NCBI GenBank assembly: GCA_946406115.1
Contig: OX291562.1
Span: 3,564,001 to 3,628,000, forward strand
From: Apoda limacodes
Taxonomy: Eukaryota > Arthropoda > Insecta > Lepidoptera > Limacodidae
Direction: 5' to 3'
DNA length: 64,000 nt
Under the pieces are notes generated by a model, which was not told where the DNA came from, made no database searches, and was given only the letters and a program-made list of their open reading frames with translations. Below, piece after piece: positions 10,535-23,402 of this stretch. Numbering within the stretch: the stretch's first letter is position 1; each line of letters begins with the position of its first letter. The position numbers and the translations under genes are program-made.

Positions 10535-10775
10535 ACCAGCTTTTTCCCGCGGTTTCACCCGCGCTGTATTCGGTTATCGGTGTAGGATTTCAACGGCAAC
10601 ACCTCAATTATAAAAAAAATACTGACTCACACTTGATGTATTGAAGTGGCCTATGTCATGCCCCGGAAATTAAACTATGTCCATGCCCACCTTGATCCGC
10701 ACTGTGATTTTAGTGTGGAGAGGTAACAGACAGACAGACAAAGTAACTTTCGCATTTATAATACTAGTATTGATT
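10535..10775 (+). mobile_element. RTE-type LINE 3' tail
   Basis: Blocks CCCGCGCTGTATTCGGTTAT, GGTGTAGGATTTCAACGGC, ACAGACAGACAGACAAAGT and the end TTTCGCATTTATAATACTAG. The minus-strand counterpart of the end is seen at 15255, and related tails occur at 38770-39005. Only the 3' UTR survives. Confidence 0.6.
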
Positions 10776-12479
10776 TATATTTAGTTATTTATTGTTTGAA
10801 AATTAATATAATTCAGTAATATTGTTTACAAATTCTGAAGCATAAGTAACAGTGCTTAAGGCTATTAGGTTTCAAAACAAATGAAGCTTCATGCGGGAAT
10901 ACTTGAACATTCCATATAACTTGCTGGCTTTATTACAATACTTGCGACCTTTTCATGGCCCTTGAGTTATTGACCGACCCGGTTAGAATTTCATATTTAT
11001 AAAATATCTATTTTTTTCAATTTGATAGCACTAGTTATCTACATTTGCATTGATTTAACGGGGCTGATGTGTATTGTAAAATTTATTTGATTGTAAATGT
11101 TGATAAAGGTTCATGTACCTTTAATTTTAATAAAAAATATAAAGAAAACATTGTATATGGAGAAATAAAGAATTAAGTAAAATAAATAAAGAAATTATCA
11201 CTAAGTACTTAGCTTAATTTTTCGCCGTTGAAGCTGCGTCTCCACAGAAGATACCAGAGTTTAACAAAACTCATGGTAAAATTGCAATCCTTCATTTCAC
11301 TTATACGCGCACTTCCTAAATTTCAATTATAATTGCCACTTTCACTTCCTACCCATTTCAAAATTACGTTCTATCTTTTTGTAAGTATACGCAAAGTTTT
11401 GTGTAGTGAAAAGCGTGTGTGTGTGTAAAGTTATGTCTCTAAAAATATATTAAATATAGTAAATTCATTAATAAAAAATAACAAAAAAAGATCCAATATT
11501 CTTCCTGTAAATTTAGAATACCTAAACAACCTTCGGTATGTTCCTGAAACCTTTTCAGATTTGTTAAATTTTTATTATTATCTGAAAAGTGTTTTAAAAA
11601 AATCCCTACTTTATGAGCTCCCTTCTCGCCTAATACTCATAAACCTTCCCGAGCTAGAAACTGCGCTCGGCCTGCGAAACCATCCTAGCGACCTATTTCC
11701 CCTAGTCTCTAAGTTATAAGTTACAAACCATCAAAACAGATTTCCAGATCATCTTATAGGTATCACACTAGGACTCAGACATAGATTATTCATTCTCCTC
11801 CTAAAATAATACTTATTACACAATCATGCTCATCTCCTAAAGTCTGCAGACATCCTAGACCTCTAAGTCATGCTAGACTCCTAAGACATAGAATATCTTA
11901 ATATGCTCCGACATTAGAAATAAGCTCCGCCCCTGATGTACCTAGTTCCCTAAGGACGCCGGCCGATACTATATGCGGCTGCAATTTAAATGTTTAAGTA
12001 ATTGTAATTACTTTGTTGAAACAATACACGTCAAACAAAATAACATAACAACTTTACACACATTCAATCTATCACAAAACTCTTATGTAAATAAATTCGA
12101 TTTCGAAAGCTCGCTCCTACTCCACTAAATGGTAATTCAAAAATTGTAGTCGTTGCCGACGCCCTCTTCTTCGGTTTTCTGGCGGAATTTACTTCTCCAA
12201 ACTGTATAAAAGGAAAAGAGAAACCCTACCTGAAACTTTAAGATTCGTTTTAGGCTCTCCTAATTTATAAAACCAGTCGAAAGATGAACAAAAGAGAAAG
12301 TTGAAAAGAATCTTCTCTGGTCTCATGTTGTATCTGCTCCTAAATATCAATAAAATATAAAATTATATATACTGTGTACCTTTGTGTTATTGTAGGAATA
12401 TCTTGATTTATTACAACTTAAAGGGCACACTTTTTTTAAAAGTTTTAACTTTAAAAAATTTCAATTATTTATTTGTCTT
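10776..12479. other. Unassigned DNA, partly CT-rich
   Basis: 11600-11990 is less AT-rich and rich in TCCTAAG and AGACATC-like words, but no ORF or family is recognised. A TATAAAAG at about 12205 sits without a supported gene. Confidence 0.4.
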
Positions 12480-12730
12480 TTGATCGATCGTCTCCGGACG
12501 AAACTAACAAAACACTTCTATTTTTCTAAAGTCTTTATTATTGGACTGGTCGTCTCCGGACGAAAGCTCACTGCCTTAAAATCCTACACAATTTTTCATC
12601 TGAACTTTAAACCAACACCTAGTTCGTGGGATAAAATCAAGTTACGTTTGTTAAAATCTCCACTGGAACCCAAGATAAGAGTTTTCACGACTTTATGTTC
12701 TAAATATTTACATGTGTGAGTTAATCGACG
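12480..12730. other. Direct repeat CGTCTCCGGACGAAA, two copies
   Basis: The 16-mer TCGTCTCCGGACGAAA occurs at about 12487 and again at about 12549, 62 bp apart, in otherwise AT-rich DNA. Each copy contains the palindrome TCCGGA. A 79-codon plus-strand frame crosses both (12480-12719) but starts on a non-ATG codon and resembles nothing known. Confidence 0.45.
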
Positions 12731-14584
12731 TGTATGTCAAAAAACCATAAATCCACAGGATAATGCGTTTTCTCTCGGATGTCTTAGGGTTGGCAAAACT
12801 ATATCATGTGAACTTTTTAATTTTTCTTAGAAAATTCTGAATGTTTCTATTTAGAAAAATCCATAAAATTGTGTTATCCAAACAATAACACTCTATATAA
12901 TTTATCCAATAAGATTTTCTTATTTTGGATAAAAATTTATGTAATTACTATTAAATTATTCATTTATTTGTTATGTAACTCCTTCGGTTATAAATAAGAT
13001 TTACAAATAAATAGTTCGCATTTGATTATTCCCATTGTTTTTATGATTTTTTACAAATCTGTAGATTGTTGAGATTAAACGTTCGAAATCTACTAATTTT
13101 AAATTGTATACTCTTAAAATGTCTAATTTATCTCTAGAATAATCAGTCAAAATGTTGAATTTAAATTGATTTAGGATGTTGTTAGTTTCTAACAAATTAA
13201 ATCAATAATATTTGTTTTCTATTTTGTGTCAACCCTTAGGTTTGAATGTTGAATGTGAATACGTGTTACTGATATTCCTGCTAGGCGTAGAGAATTTTTT
13301 TTGGGCACTTATATACGAAAATCGGCCAGTTTTACTTGGCCTGTGAAAACAATTTTGTACTGAAGTGTCCTTAACTCCGATAAAGATTGAAGCTTGTGTG
13401 CCCTTTTGTCGAGTTCTAGCCAAAATTAAATATTGGAATGATTTTACATACTGTAGGATCACTTTATGAATAAGTGATTTCTACAGTATACATAAAGACA
13501 TGAATGAGATTAGCTTTTTGAGGTCATCGGAGGTTTAATTCCAGTCCCATAAAATTCTTTGTTAGATCTAGTTGCACATTCAATGCTATTATTAGTTCTC
13601 GACTATTGTAATGGAAATCTAGTTTTAGGGAGCCAATACTCACGCGATCGAATTGATCACGAATTCGAAATAAAGTACGAATTTAAACTTTTCTCGAACG
13701 AAAATGTAGTTAAGCAATTCTGGTAATGTCGAATCCGACATTTCTCGAACGCAAGCCGCTCGAACGGCTTCGAGTGGTCGGGACCGTGCGAGACTACAGC
13801 TTGCATTCGAATCATGACAAATTTAGTTAAAAATGATTGGGTTCTAAACATTAATTCTACTCTTAGCGTGAACTATATGTTCTAAAATCGAAATTAACTG
13901 TCTAAAATGTAGGTCAGAGTAATAAAAAGGGCGGAAAAATGACTTATATTACCAAATATGATATTTTTTTACCTTTATTACTTTCATAATACATTACTAG
14001 TCTTTTCTCAATTGATTGATTGGCCGATTTTTGCAATTATCAAAGTCGCCCATGACAATAATATTCTTCTATTTCTATTGATTTCCATCATAACAAAAAA
14101 CCACATACACAAAAATGTTTGAGGTCCGGTACCGCCATCTTTAGTGCTGCGTAGTATTTTGATAATACTAGGTGGTAATTTCATGTGAAAAACATTTAAT
14201 TTAAACACCGTTGAAAAATAAGAATAACCTAAAATTCTCAACCAAATAAACAAATAAAACTCACAACAAAAACAAACAGAGTTTTTTTTTATTTATGTCC
14301 AAATACGTTCCGTTTAAAGATGAAAGCAATTTCTCAAAATAGGGATTTTGTTTACAAACTTAGTTATACTTATTATTTCCTCATTAATAATGATGAAACA
14401 CAAGTAAAATGTTGTTCTGAATCAAAACTTTTAAGATGTTTGGTTAAGTATTTTTTGTCATTGTTTAAAACAAAACTGCTTATAGTTTTTTTAAGTGGTG
14501 TTTCTATAAACATAAGATACTTAATAACAAGCTATGCAACATAATTATCTATGCAGCACAGTATTTAACTAAGTTAAGCGAAAA
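12731..14584. other. AT-rich DNA with one small hairpin (13448-13489)
   Basis: A 42-nt hairpin ATACTGTAGGATCACTT / AAGTGATTTCTACAGTAT lies at 13448-13489. A gap-free frame at 13657-13851 (minus) has no recognisable similarity. Nothing else supported. Confidence 0.45.
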
Positions 14585-14587
14585 TGA

Positions 14588-14942
14588 CTCGCGGCGCCTC
14601 GTTGTGTGCTTGATACAAACGAATTTCCCCCTTTTTTTGATATTTACTGATCAAACACTAACAAATTTGATAGACATGATCTCAAGCTAAACATCTATGT
14701 CTGTGTTTCCAAAATCCTAAAAAATATTTTTATGTACTTTTGGTCTTATTTGATACCATTCCTATAAAAAACAAGAATACTGTACAAGCTTCATAATTTT
14801 GTAGAAAACGGGAACATTGCAGACGTAGGTACCTTCATATTTATTACTAGAACACGTCTTAAACATCATGGTGTTTGATTAGTAAGTGTCAAAAATAACT
14901 AGGAAATTCGTTTGTATGAAGCACGCTGTGAGGCGCTATGAA
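14588..14942. repeat. MITE-like element with inverted ends
   Basis: The left end GGCGCCTCGTTGTGTGCTT... CAAACGAATTTCC (14594-14629) and right end GGAAATTCGTTTG... AAGCACGCTGTGAGGCGC (14900-14937) are inverted repeats of about 35 bp flanking about 270 bp of non-coding sequence. The structure is typical of a non-autonomous DNA transposon. Confidence 0.7.
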
Positions 14943-15249
14943 TTATGTTTAATGCAACCCAGCTATTTGAAACTTATTTATTATAAAATGAACGAGATAA
15001 ATGTACAAAGCTCAAATATGCTAAAAGTCATCGCAGTGACCTTTTTTCATTTTCAGTAGTCATTAGGCACAAAGCCAGACGGTAACGAGCGCGAGCTCTC
15101 AGTAATGAAAGGATTTTGTGCTGATTTATCAACTTGTTAAAGAGTAAGCTGCTCCTAAGTACAATATTGATACGGTAAATATTACCGTAAAGTTACTCAG
15201 GTTCAAGTTAAATTCTGTTTCTTAACGTACTTCATTCTACCCAAGTATT
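14943..15249. other. Unassigned DNA
   Basis: No motif recognised. Confidence 0.35.
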
Positions 15250-15515
15250 TTATTACTAATATAAATGCGAAAATGTATGTATTTCCCATTACACAGTGTC
15301 TTTGTGGAGAAACCAAATGGTTCGATTACATACAGTGACGGTAGCAAGAAGCAACAGGGTAATCTTATTCTTAACACAAGCATAGCTGAAGGAATGGTAA
15401 TGGATATTTAATACTTATATATCAAATGATAATTTGATGATTACCGTAGAACTCTTACCGTTAGAACCTTTAACCAAATTCCCCGCGGGTAAAGACGAAG
15501 GCAACGGCTTATATG
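15250..15515 (-). mobile_element. RTE-type LINE tail, minus strand
   Basis: Starts with TTACTAATATAAATGCGAAAA, the reverse of the tail at 10755, and ends with CCCCGCGGGTAAAGACGAAGG, the reverse of the CGCGGG block found upstream in such tails. Non-coding. Confidence 0.5.
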
Positions 15516-16599
15516 TGTACATAGTCAACTACACTTATGGTCGTTTTGAGACATTGTTGAATAAATTGACACTTCGTCTTGATTATTGATGAAAGGAATG
15601 AAAGTGAAATTTAATAAAATTATTGAAAATAAAGTTAACAGATCCCCGTGAGCAACTTCAGCAATTTACTTTCAGAAACTTTGAATTGAACGGAAATAAG
15701 TTGAATTGAAAATTTCCGCCCAATTATGCTAGCAGCGATTTTCAGGTGCACGTGTGTTGCGACTGGCAACGAACTTTGTAATTATTTTTCAGGAAAACGC
15801 AATAATTTTACTCGCGTCTTTGCTTGAAATACATGACGCAGGATAGTAAACATATTATGACATAGTATTTTATATATTTTTGTACATGCAAATAGCGCAC
15901 CTTTCCAGTATTTAAAATTCGACTCGTTGGGTACAGTCGGTACGGAAAAGTGCGTGTGCAAACTGTAAAGTTAAGGATTGTAAGAGCCCTACGACGTATC
16001 TATTTTGTTATTGTTTTACCTACATAAATGTTAATTTAAGCTGAAATCGATAATGTTAATCCCAAATAGTGTTCTTTTTTTGAGACAAAATAAAAAAAAA
16101 TCAAATTAAAAGACGGCTTAGCGTAAAATATCAAAAATACTTAACTTAATAGTTTTAATTTATTTCCATCTCTGTACTTATATCACATATGTTATAAAAA
16201 TTCTAATACAGCAACTTTCTAGCTTTATGTTAATTCTTTATTCCATGTTTATTATATTTCCATTACAAGTAATAACGACTTATAGTTAAGAAATAGAAAA
16301 AACAAGAGGGTTGTGATTTGTTTTTTTTTAAAGGAATGTTATTGCAGATATTTAAAACTAATACTTACGGTATTGGTTTTTTAGATTCTAGTAAAACATA
16401 TGCCATTTTTTCCAGTTTGGAACTTGCAATAGGACAGTGGAATGGGTTTTAAAAACAAGCAGAAAATTGCACATTTGATTATATCTAACTAAAAGTCTGG
16501 ATTTCTCGAGCCTCGCGTTCTTGAATAAAAAGATGGTGTTAAATCTCACTTTTCGAGACATTAAAACTTAGCCTCAAGATACCTTTTTCCCGCGAGAAT
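15516..16599. other. AT-rich DNA, nothing recognised
   Basis: No motif, repeat or coding signal I can support. Confidence 0.4.
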
Positions 16600-17275
16600 T
16601 GTCATAGGTGTTGTGGCGATTTTTGGGGTAAAAGCTGCACTTTGTGAAGGAAGCAAGCCGCTTTGTACAGTGATAGCAGGGACCAAAATAAGCGTTTTTG
16701 CCGGCAGCGTCTAAAGTTTCATCCCTTAGGAATAGAAATGGCGCCACTTCCCAAAATAAAACTTTAAAAAATTGTACAAGCCTGACGGATGCGCGGATTT
16801 GGCTGATTAATATGTCAATAGATAGATAATTACTTATTCTACAAACATAAAAATATAAAATAAATAAAAAATATCAAACAATTGTCCAAAATCCCTATTT
16901 TTTTTCAAAATTTCCGGTTTTTTCTAAATTGCATAAAAAAAAATTCTTAATAGGGTATTTTTTTATTGCTCACATTATTACGATGTTAATATCACGTTCG
17001 ATAAAAAAACTGCATGTCAATATCTTAAATAGTTATGAAAATATTTAAGATTCCGTGCTCGCGGGTGGCGGTGGTAGGAATACCCAAACGTTATTTTATG
17101 TTTAGTATAATATTTTTTTTTTTGTAATATATAAAAATAATATCATAAAAATAAATTAAAATAAAATATTTCTTTTGCCGGAAAAACCCATATTTTGGTC
17201 CCTACTATCACTGTGCAAAGCGGCTTGCTTCCATCACAGAGTGCAGCTTTTTTTTCATAACATCTATGACTAGAA
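16600..17275. repeat. Foldback element with about 90-bp inverted ends
   Basis: 16610-16700 (GTCATAGGTGTT..., AAGCTGCACTTTGTG, GCAAGCCGCTTTG, CAGTGATAGCAGGGACC) is matched in inverted orientation by 17165-17272 (GGTCCCTACTATCACTG, CAAAGCGGCTTGC, CAGAGTGCAGCTTTTTTT, AACATCTATGAC). The interior is AT-rich. Likely a non-autonomous DNA transposon or an inverted pair of one repeat. Confidence 0.65.
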
Positions 17276-17704
17276 CGCGACTCCACACTCCTTCGCAATA
17301 CGCTCCCATTTAAACAAGCAAATACATACAAGCCAAGCTAAGCTAAGCCAGTAAATATGAGCAGTCTTTTTTCATTATAAATAAGAGTACAGTAAAAGAC
17401 ATAATAAAAACATTACAATATATTTAGGCCTGGGGAGAGATACCTGTGTACTTTATTCGGAGTTACTTTAGTTCACAGCGCCCATTACTCCCGAGGGTAG
17501 ATCGTAAGTTTTCGTTACGGAGCGTCATATTACTTAGCTTTCATATCGACCGCTTACCTTTGTTTTCTTTTATCAGAATAAATACAATATATTTTTATAT
17601 TCTAAGAAACCCGTACTTGACTGTAATGCGTAATATGTAGGTGCATCAAAACCATAAAACTAGAAGAAATATAAAACGAAAATATTAAAGTAACTTATAA
17701 TAAT
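17276..17704. other. Unassigned DNA
   Basis: Includes a small AGCTAAGCTAAGCC direct repeat near 17336. A 64-codon frame (17446-17640) has no recognisable domain. Confidence 0.35.
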
Positions 17705-18300
17705 CATAGCCAGATGTGAAAAAACTAGCCAAGTGCGAGTCGGACTCACGCACCGATGGTTCCGTACCTACCACGATTTACGTAATTTACAAACACAAAC
17801 AAAAAAAAAACCAAGAAGTGTGCCGCTAAGCGGTTACCTATCCAATTACTGATCAACACTAACGTTGCTTTGTTTGAATATCACAGTACACACTAAAGAA
17901 AAGCCATTTAGCTGGCAGTGGAGCAGCGAAATATTAGGCTTTAAAGCTTTAAAAAAAATTTGCACTCTAAACTTAATATTTCGCAAACGCTTTGCTTATT
18001 CGAAAAATGGTTTTCGCACACCCTTAATATTTAAACAAGCTTTCCAACGACATCCCATACTATGGGGTAAACGAGAAAAAAAATCATTCCCACTTAACGT
18101 GTAGGTCACACTTAAAATATAAAAAAAATTATATGTATATAATTATATAAGAAAAATAGTTCTAATTTTATTTTACCACTTTATCGGCCTAGTTAGATAT
18201 GTATATCCATGCCAAATAACAGCCGCGGACAAACAGATGGACGGACATGGCAAAACTATAAGGGATTATTTCCTTGTTGACTATGGCCGAAGAGACAGAC
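17705..18300 (+). repeat. GTGCGAGTCGG repeat, body type 2
   Basis: Same head (CCAAGTGCGAGTCGGACTC, GGTTCCGTACC) but a different body: AGTGTGCCGCTAAGCGG, a TTTCCAACGACATCCCATAC block, ATGGGGTAAACGAGAAAA, TTACCACTTTATCGGCC, CATATCCATGCCAAATAACAG and GACGGACATGGCAAAACTATAAGG. The body matches 27280-27527 plus 28365-28512, and 24826-25012 in reverse. Non-coding. Confidence 0.75.
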
Positions 18301-18654
18301 AAAGCAAAACTAAGGTTTCTATACAAAGAGAAAAAGGTCACAGGTTCGCTTTGTGTCTTTCTAAAGTATAATCAGATTTCTTAGGCTATGGCGCAGTCCA
18401 TAGAACAAATTACAGAACTCGAAGTCTATGCTTGAAATTTTTTTTTTTAATTCAGGAATATTTTGTGTTTTTTTTTTGTTGTACTGGCATAAAATAGTAT
18501 ATTTCGTACCGAGAACAAAACCACGCTTTCTTTTACCCAAAGATAAAGCTCGTTTCGATGTGATTCAATGGCGAACGGCGAAATCTTTCATTCATTGATG
18601 TTTTTCTACTACCTAAAAGCCCGATCTTTATTCCTCATTACAATCAACTACAGA
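18301..18654. other. Unassigned DNA
   Basis: No motif recognised apart from poly-T runs. Confidence 0.35.
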
Positions 18655-18830
18655 AAAACCGGCCAGTCGGACTCGCGCACGAAGGGTTCCGTACCATTAT
18701 ATATAAAAACGGTAAAAAAAATACGTTTGTTGTTTGGGAGCCTCCCTTAAATATTTGTTTTATTTGATTTTTTAAAAAAATAAAAATAAATTTCAACTTT
18801 GTTCATTAATATCATTTTGTACTGGGGTCG
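18655..18830 (+). repeat. GTGCGAGTCGG repeat type 1, 3'-truncated
   Basis: CCGGCCAGTCGGACTCGCGC, GAAGGGTTCCGTACCATT and AAAACGGTAAAAAAAATACG, then loss of similarity. Head and first body block only. Confidence 0.65.
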
Positions 18831-18954
18831 AAAATATATTTCTTAACGTAATTTCAAGTACGTAATTGAACTTTTTATTGGAGGTAGTCAAAAAACAGTT
18901 TTTCTAAATCATTACTTTAAGAGTCGTAACAATCAATAAACATGGGGAATTATT

Positions 18955-19402
18955 ACAAAAAATCGGCCAAGTGCAAGTCGGACTCGCGCACGAAGGGTTC
19001 CGTACCATTAGATATAAAAATGGCAAAAAATCACGTTTGTTTTATGGGAGCCCCCCTGAAATATTTGTTTTATCTTAATTAAATTATTAATTTTTAAAGT
19101 GACTATATAACTAAATATTCTGTGCATATTTTAAGCTTCTACCTGTTGCGGTTATCGATATCAAACAAAATCAAGCAAAAAAAATCACGTTTGCTGTATG
19201 GGAGCCCCTTATATATTTATTTTATTCGGTTTTTTATTATTTGTTGTTATAGCGGCAATATAAATACATCTTCTGTGAAAATTTCAACTGTCTAACTATC
19301 ACGGTTCATGAGATACAGCCTGGTGACAGACGGATGGACGGACGGACAGCGGAGCCTTAGTAATAGGGCTCCGCTAATTACCTTTCGGGTACGGAACCCT
19401 AA
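18955..19402 (+). repeat. GTGCGAGTCGG repeat type 1, full length
   Basis: Head TCGGCCAAGTGCAAGTCGG, GGTTCCGTACCATT, the poly-A/ACGTTTG block present twice, TTGTTGTTATAGCGGCAATA, GTTCATGAGATACAGCCTGG, GACGGATGGACGGACGGACAG and tail GGGTACGGAACCCTAAG. This is the best complete example in the window. Confidence 0.8.
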
Positions 19403-19935
19403 GAATCATAATATTCAATAAACTTTCCCGTAAATCAAATTGACCAAGACGAAGACAGAGCGCTTTTGTTTGGATGCGTGCTTCTAACAGCCATTATTAT
19501 TTTTAGCCAACTTATTTCATCTATTTCTGCCGCTCGATTAACCGCCATGTCGAATTATAAGATCATTTCGAGCTCGCTTATTTGACTCATATACTTTTAG
19601 TTCATTTCATTTATTACTTTTACATAATTTTTTTGCTTAACAGCATATCCAACATCTATTTTGATAAATAGAGATCAAGGTATATAATTTACCAGCTTAT
19701 TCTTAAGAGTTCGTTTGCGTCGACTTTAAAAAAATAAATTGAACTGTTTATGGTTGTACGTTCAAAAATATCGTGAGTCTCATACACATTTTCATCGCCT
19801 ATTTTTATCTCTAAGAAATGATTTTCTAAAAACTGAAACACGACAATCTTAATTTACAAACTTCAGGCTAAATAGCATTTTATATACATCATGCTTTAAA
19901 AATAACTTAGTTCCGACCGTCATTTTATATCCTTG
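19403..19935. other. Unassigned DNA
   Basis: No recognised element. Confidence 0.35.
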
Positions 19936-20583
19936 AATAATGGAAAAAGGAACCCTTTTAGGATCACATAGTTGTCCGTCTGTCTGTCTGTCTGTCAAAT
20001 CTTTTTCTCAGGAACGCGTAAGGGTATCACGTTGAAATTGATATCAAATACAAGGGTCTACGGTCCCTTGAAGCTGTAAAAAAATTAAGCTTCTAAATCG
20101 ACTTAGTAAAAGAATACGACCAAAATAAGGCCATAATTGTCGCATTTTTTAGTATTCACAATCAAATTAAAAACTTTAAGGTACTTCCCGTTGACCAACA
20201 AGCATGAAATTTGACATGAAGTAAGGTTTTATATCACAGATATAGGGAAGAAATCGAAATTTATTAATTTGTAGTTATAACACATTTAAAAAAATGTTTG
20301 TCTGCCTATCTGCCAAGACCCTTTTACTTAAGATCGCGTGGAGTTATCAAATTAAAATTTATATCAAATACTTGTCAGGTCCCTGAAAGCTGTAAAAAAA
20401 CTAACCTTCTTTGTCAACGCAATAATGAAATTAAGCCATTTTTGACGCATATGAAGTATTCAGTTATTCACAAATAAATCAAAACCTACGGGGAACTTCC
20501 TGTTGACATAGGAGACTTGATCTCATCATGGAAGAGCTTTCTACATATAAAAAGTTCATACGGAGACTCGCACTTGGCCGGTT
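19936..20583 (-). repeat. GTGCGAGTCGG repeat, body type 3, minus strand
   Basis: On the minus strand it opens with AACCGGCCAAGTGCGAGTC near 20583. A body with repeated blocks of the type CAGGACCTGACAAGTATTTG, AACTTGATACC-like and TTTTTACAGCTT follows. It ends in a GACAGACAGACAGACGGAC microsatellite and GTTCC at 19940-19990. Type 3 is shared with 23165-23400 and 36412-36895. Non-coding. Confidence 0.7.
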
Positions 20584-20659
20584 TCTTATTATTTGGGTAA
20601 GTCCTAACTAAATCTTTTTGGAAAAAAAATTAAGTCTCTAAATACAAAAATACCGGATT

Positions 20660-20905
20660 TCGTATAAATTTTAATCTCCCATTACGAGATGACTTTAGAT
20701 CCAGTAGTTTAGGCTGTGCGTTGATCAGTCACTCAGTATCAGTCAGTCACTCAGTCAGTTGACTCTTTTATGTCATCATCATCCACTATTTGAGTGCCAG
20801 ACACTTGTCGGTGTAGCTGTTTCCATTTTATTCTGTCTAGTGCTAATTCCTTCGCTCTCTTTTAAGTTTCTTCCTTTATACCTCTTTATTACTCTTTTAT
20901 ATACT
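20660..20905 (-). repeat. Interspersed repeat with CAGT microsatellite
   Basis: TTAGATCCAGTAGTTTAGGC, GTGCGTTGATCAGTCA and (TCAG)n at 20695-20765, followed by CATCATCATCCACT and CAGACACTTGTCGGTGTAGC. These word orders recur in moth repeats. Orientation and family are uncertain. Confidence 0.4.
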
Positions 20906-23164
20906 TTTTTAATTTAATAAAGACGATTTTTCTTTTATAAATAAGCTTTGTTTGATTTTCTTTGCATTCCTGAATACGACCGAACGGCAAAATCATCGTA
21001 ATAAAGTGTGTATAAATATTTGTATTGAGCGGAATATTAAGTGCTTTTTCGAAGATTAAAACAAAATTTTTGCGATGATAAAAACAGTACAGCAAGTAAG
21101 AAAACATATATTTGTATGACGTTAATCGCCACATGCTTGAAGTAGGTATTATTATGCTTAGATATAAATGTATATATATAAATATCAATCGATGCTTGTT
21201 AGTTCATGTGATTCTTTTTTGTTGTGTTCGTTAATGTTAGAGTGTAACACGATTCGCCACATCGGCAGAAATGGATCTTTCGATGTACGACATTTAATTG
21301 TTTCCTTTCATTAATTCGTCCAAATTAATGTATATAAATAAGATAAAAATATTTAAAGTAAGGAAATACTACTATAGAAAGTAGGTACATGTATATCACT
21401 AAAAAACAAAGTAGAGTAGCTTAGTTTCGATCAGAAAGCAAAGTACACGATAAGCCACTATAGAGCAATGCAATTGTGTAGCTGTAACTAAGTTGTTGAT
21501 TCGCTCTGAACGACATCCTACGAAAAAGTTAATTTCTTACTTCAATATATTTGAACGAAAGTAGTGTCAAAGGTTAGCTTAGATTTGACAGAAGTTTTAT
21601 GTTAAATATGAAAGAGATGACACCAATAGGTAATATGTTATTAAGGAAAACAAGGTGTCAATGTTCTTAACACACGCTCCTGCTCCCTCACTCCTGTGGG
21701 AACGGAAACCGATAGAAATACGAAAGTGATGCATCTCTGGGTAATGTGATGGCCGCTTGGTGATGCTTGAAATTTGCGTCTACTTAAATAAGAATAAACC
21801 AATAACACATGCAACATTCTAGTGTTTATTAACAAAGTTATAAAAACTAACAAACGGGCGTTCATCGTCGTTTCATCTGCTAAGACACTTTATCTAAACA
21901 AAGCTTTAGAAAAGCAGAAACTCAAACAGTAATATACAGAATATTTTTAAGAAGAAGCTTAATGACAAAATTTAGAATTACCTCATAAGTTTCGCAGAAA
22001 ACGATTAAAGCATTAACAATGAAATAAAAAAAGGCGTACCAAATGTCTAGGAACTTTAACTACTTCACCCAGGGTGTTGCTAGTTACATTTAAATTAAAA
22101 CAAACGATCGCGTGTCTTATGACCCACCACAAACAAGCACACTATTTCCGACCTCTCCCTCTTAGAATTAAGATAAAGATTCATAAACAATGGTGAAGCA
22201 CCTGCGGCTATTTAAGTACAAGTAATATAAATGAATAAGAGTTACTAATTTCGAACGATGAACTCTATACGTCGCCGAGCCAATAAGGGACCTTGGGATC
22301 GAAACGGGGATGAAGAAATGGTGGGATGCAAAAAACTTTCGATTTCGGGAACAGCGTCGAAACGCAATATTCAATCTTATGAGCTGCTGAAACACACCTG
22401 TACCCTTGAATAAATTAAGATTAATTTACCTTCAAATAGGCACGAAGTTAAAGCCAAACTTGGGCACAATTACTTAGGAGAGGTAATGTATGTCTGTAAT
22501 AGATTAATTAGAAATAGATTATGAGGAGCGCACTTTTGACTTTGTACTTACGCAATGAAAAGAGGCAGTGAGTTAGTTTACCAAGCATGTGGGCAGCAAG
22601 ACAAGAAATGTGGATATCTAATAAAAGCTGTAGGCTATTGTTACACATCGCGACCAGAAAGGTATAAGGAGACTTTAGGGCGTGGATCGGCAGAGATATT
22701 TGATTTTAAATATGACTGATGCCTATTTATCACTGCCTCGTACAGATAAGATATACCTGACACATTATTTTACCCCAGTTTTGTTATACACAAACTAAGT
22801 CGAATAATTTTATTGTCGACACTAAAAGTTGGACCTAACAGGTCGTTGTTTGGGCGGGGCAAGCGCCTAAACTATTGTTCTCTTACAAAAAGAGCGTCAG
22901 GGGTTAAAAATATTGATCGAGACGAATCCAAACACGACATATCTGCTATTATTTTTTCAAGAGTTTACTGTGTGCTGGATATCCTGGCTGCAGCCATAGT
23001 TCCATAATCTTGCATAGTTCTGTAGCATACATGGGTGTATCAAATTTAAGGTCACATATATGTTTGAAAGTAAAGTAAATACCTATTATGCGTCTAAGAT
23101 CCCTACCGCAGCTAACAAAAGAGCTAATCGGGAAGTAACCCATAAGTTTTGATTTACTTCTGAA
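20906..23164. other. No supported gene; weak repeat at 21680-21745
   Basis: CTCCCTCACTCC followed by AACGGAAACCGATAGAAATACG at about 21688 resembles CTCCCTCACTCC... CGATAGAGATAC at 55087, suggesting an old shared repeat. Open frames here (20889-21188, 21641-21865, 22168-22395, 22813-23007) are short, lack recognisable domains and look random. Confidence 0.4.
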
Positions 23165-23402
23165 TGACAAAAATGACCGTATTTAGGCAGTAATTTTTTA
23201 TTGCGTTGACTTAGAAGCTTGGTTTTTTTACGGATTCAAGGGACCGTAGACTTTAGTTTTTGATATAAATTTTAACTTGATACCTTCACGCGTCCCTGAG
23301 GAAAAGGGTCTTGAAAGGCAGACATACAGACAGACAGACAGACGGAAAATAAAGTGATTCTAGAAGGATCCTTTTTCCTTTTGAGGTACAGAACCCTAAA
23401 AA
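23165..23402 (+). repeat. GTGCGAGTCGG repeat type 3, 5'-truncated
   Basis: Body blocks GACCGTATTTAGGCAG, TATAAATTTTAACTTGATACC, CGTCCCTGAGGAAAAGGGTC, (CAGA)n ending in CGG, and tail TTGAGGTACAGAACCCTAAAA. Matches the 3' half of 36412-36895. Confidence 0.7.

Noticed and set aside
12125..12200. Plus-frame words NSKIVVVADALFFG, reminiscent of the VADALSR end of Ty3-type RNase H
   Set aside because: Only a handful of residues match and no further RT, RNase H or integrase motif lies nearby. Chance is more likely.
20889..21188. 99-codon minus-strand frame, one of the longer non-element frames
   Set aside because: Composition reflects AT-rich codons (Ile, Tyr, Lys); no motif, no supporting start context and no neighbour logic.
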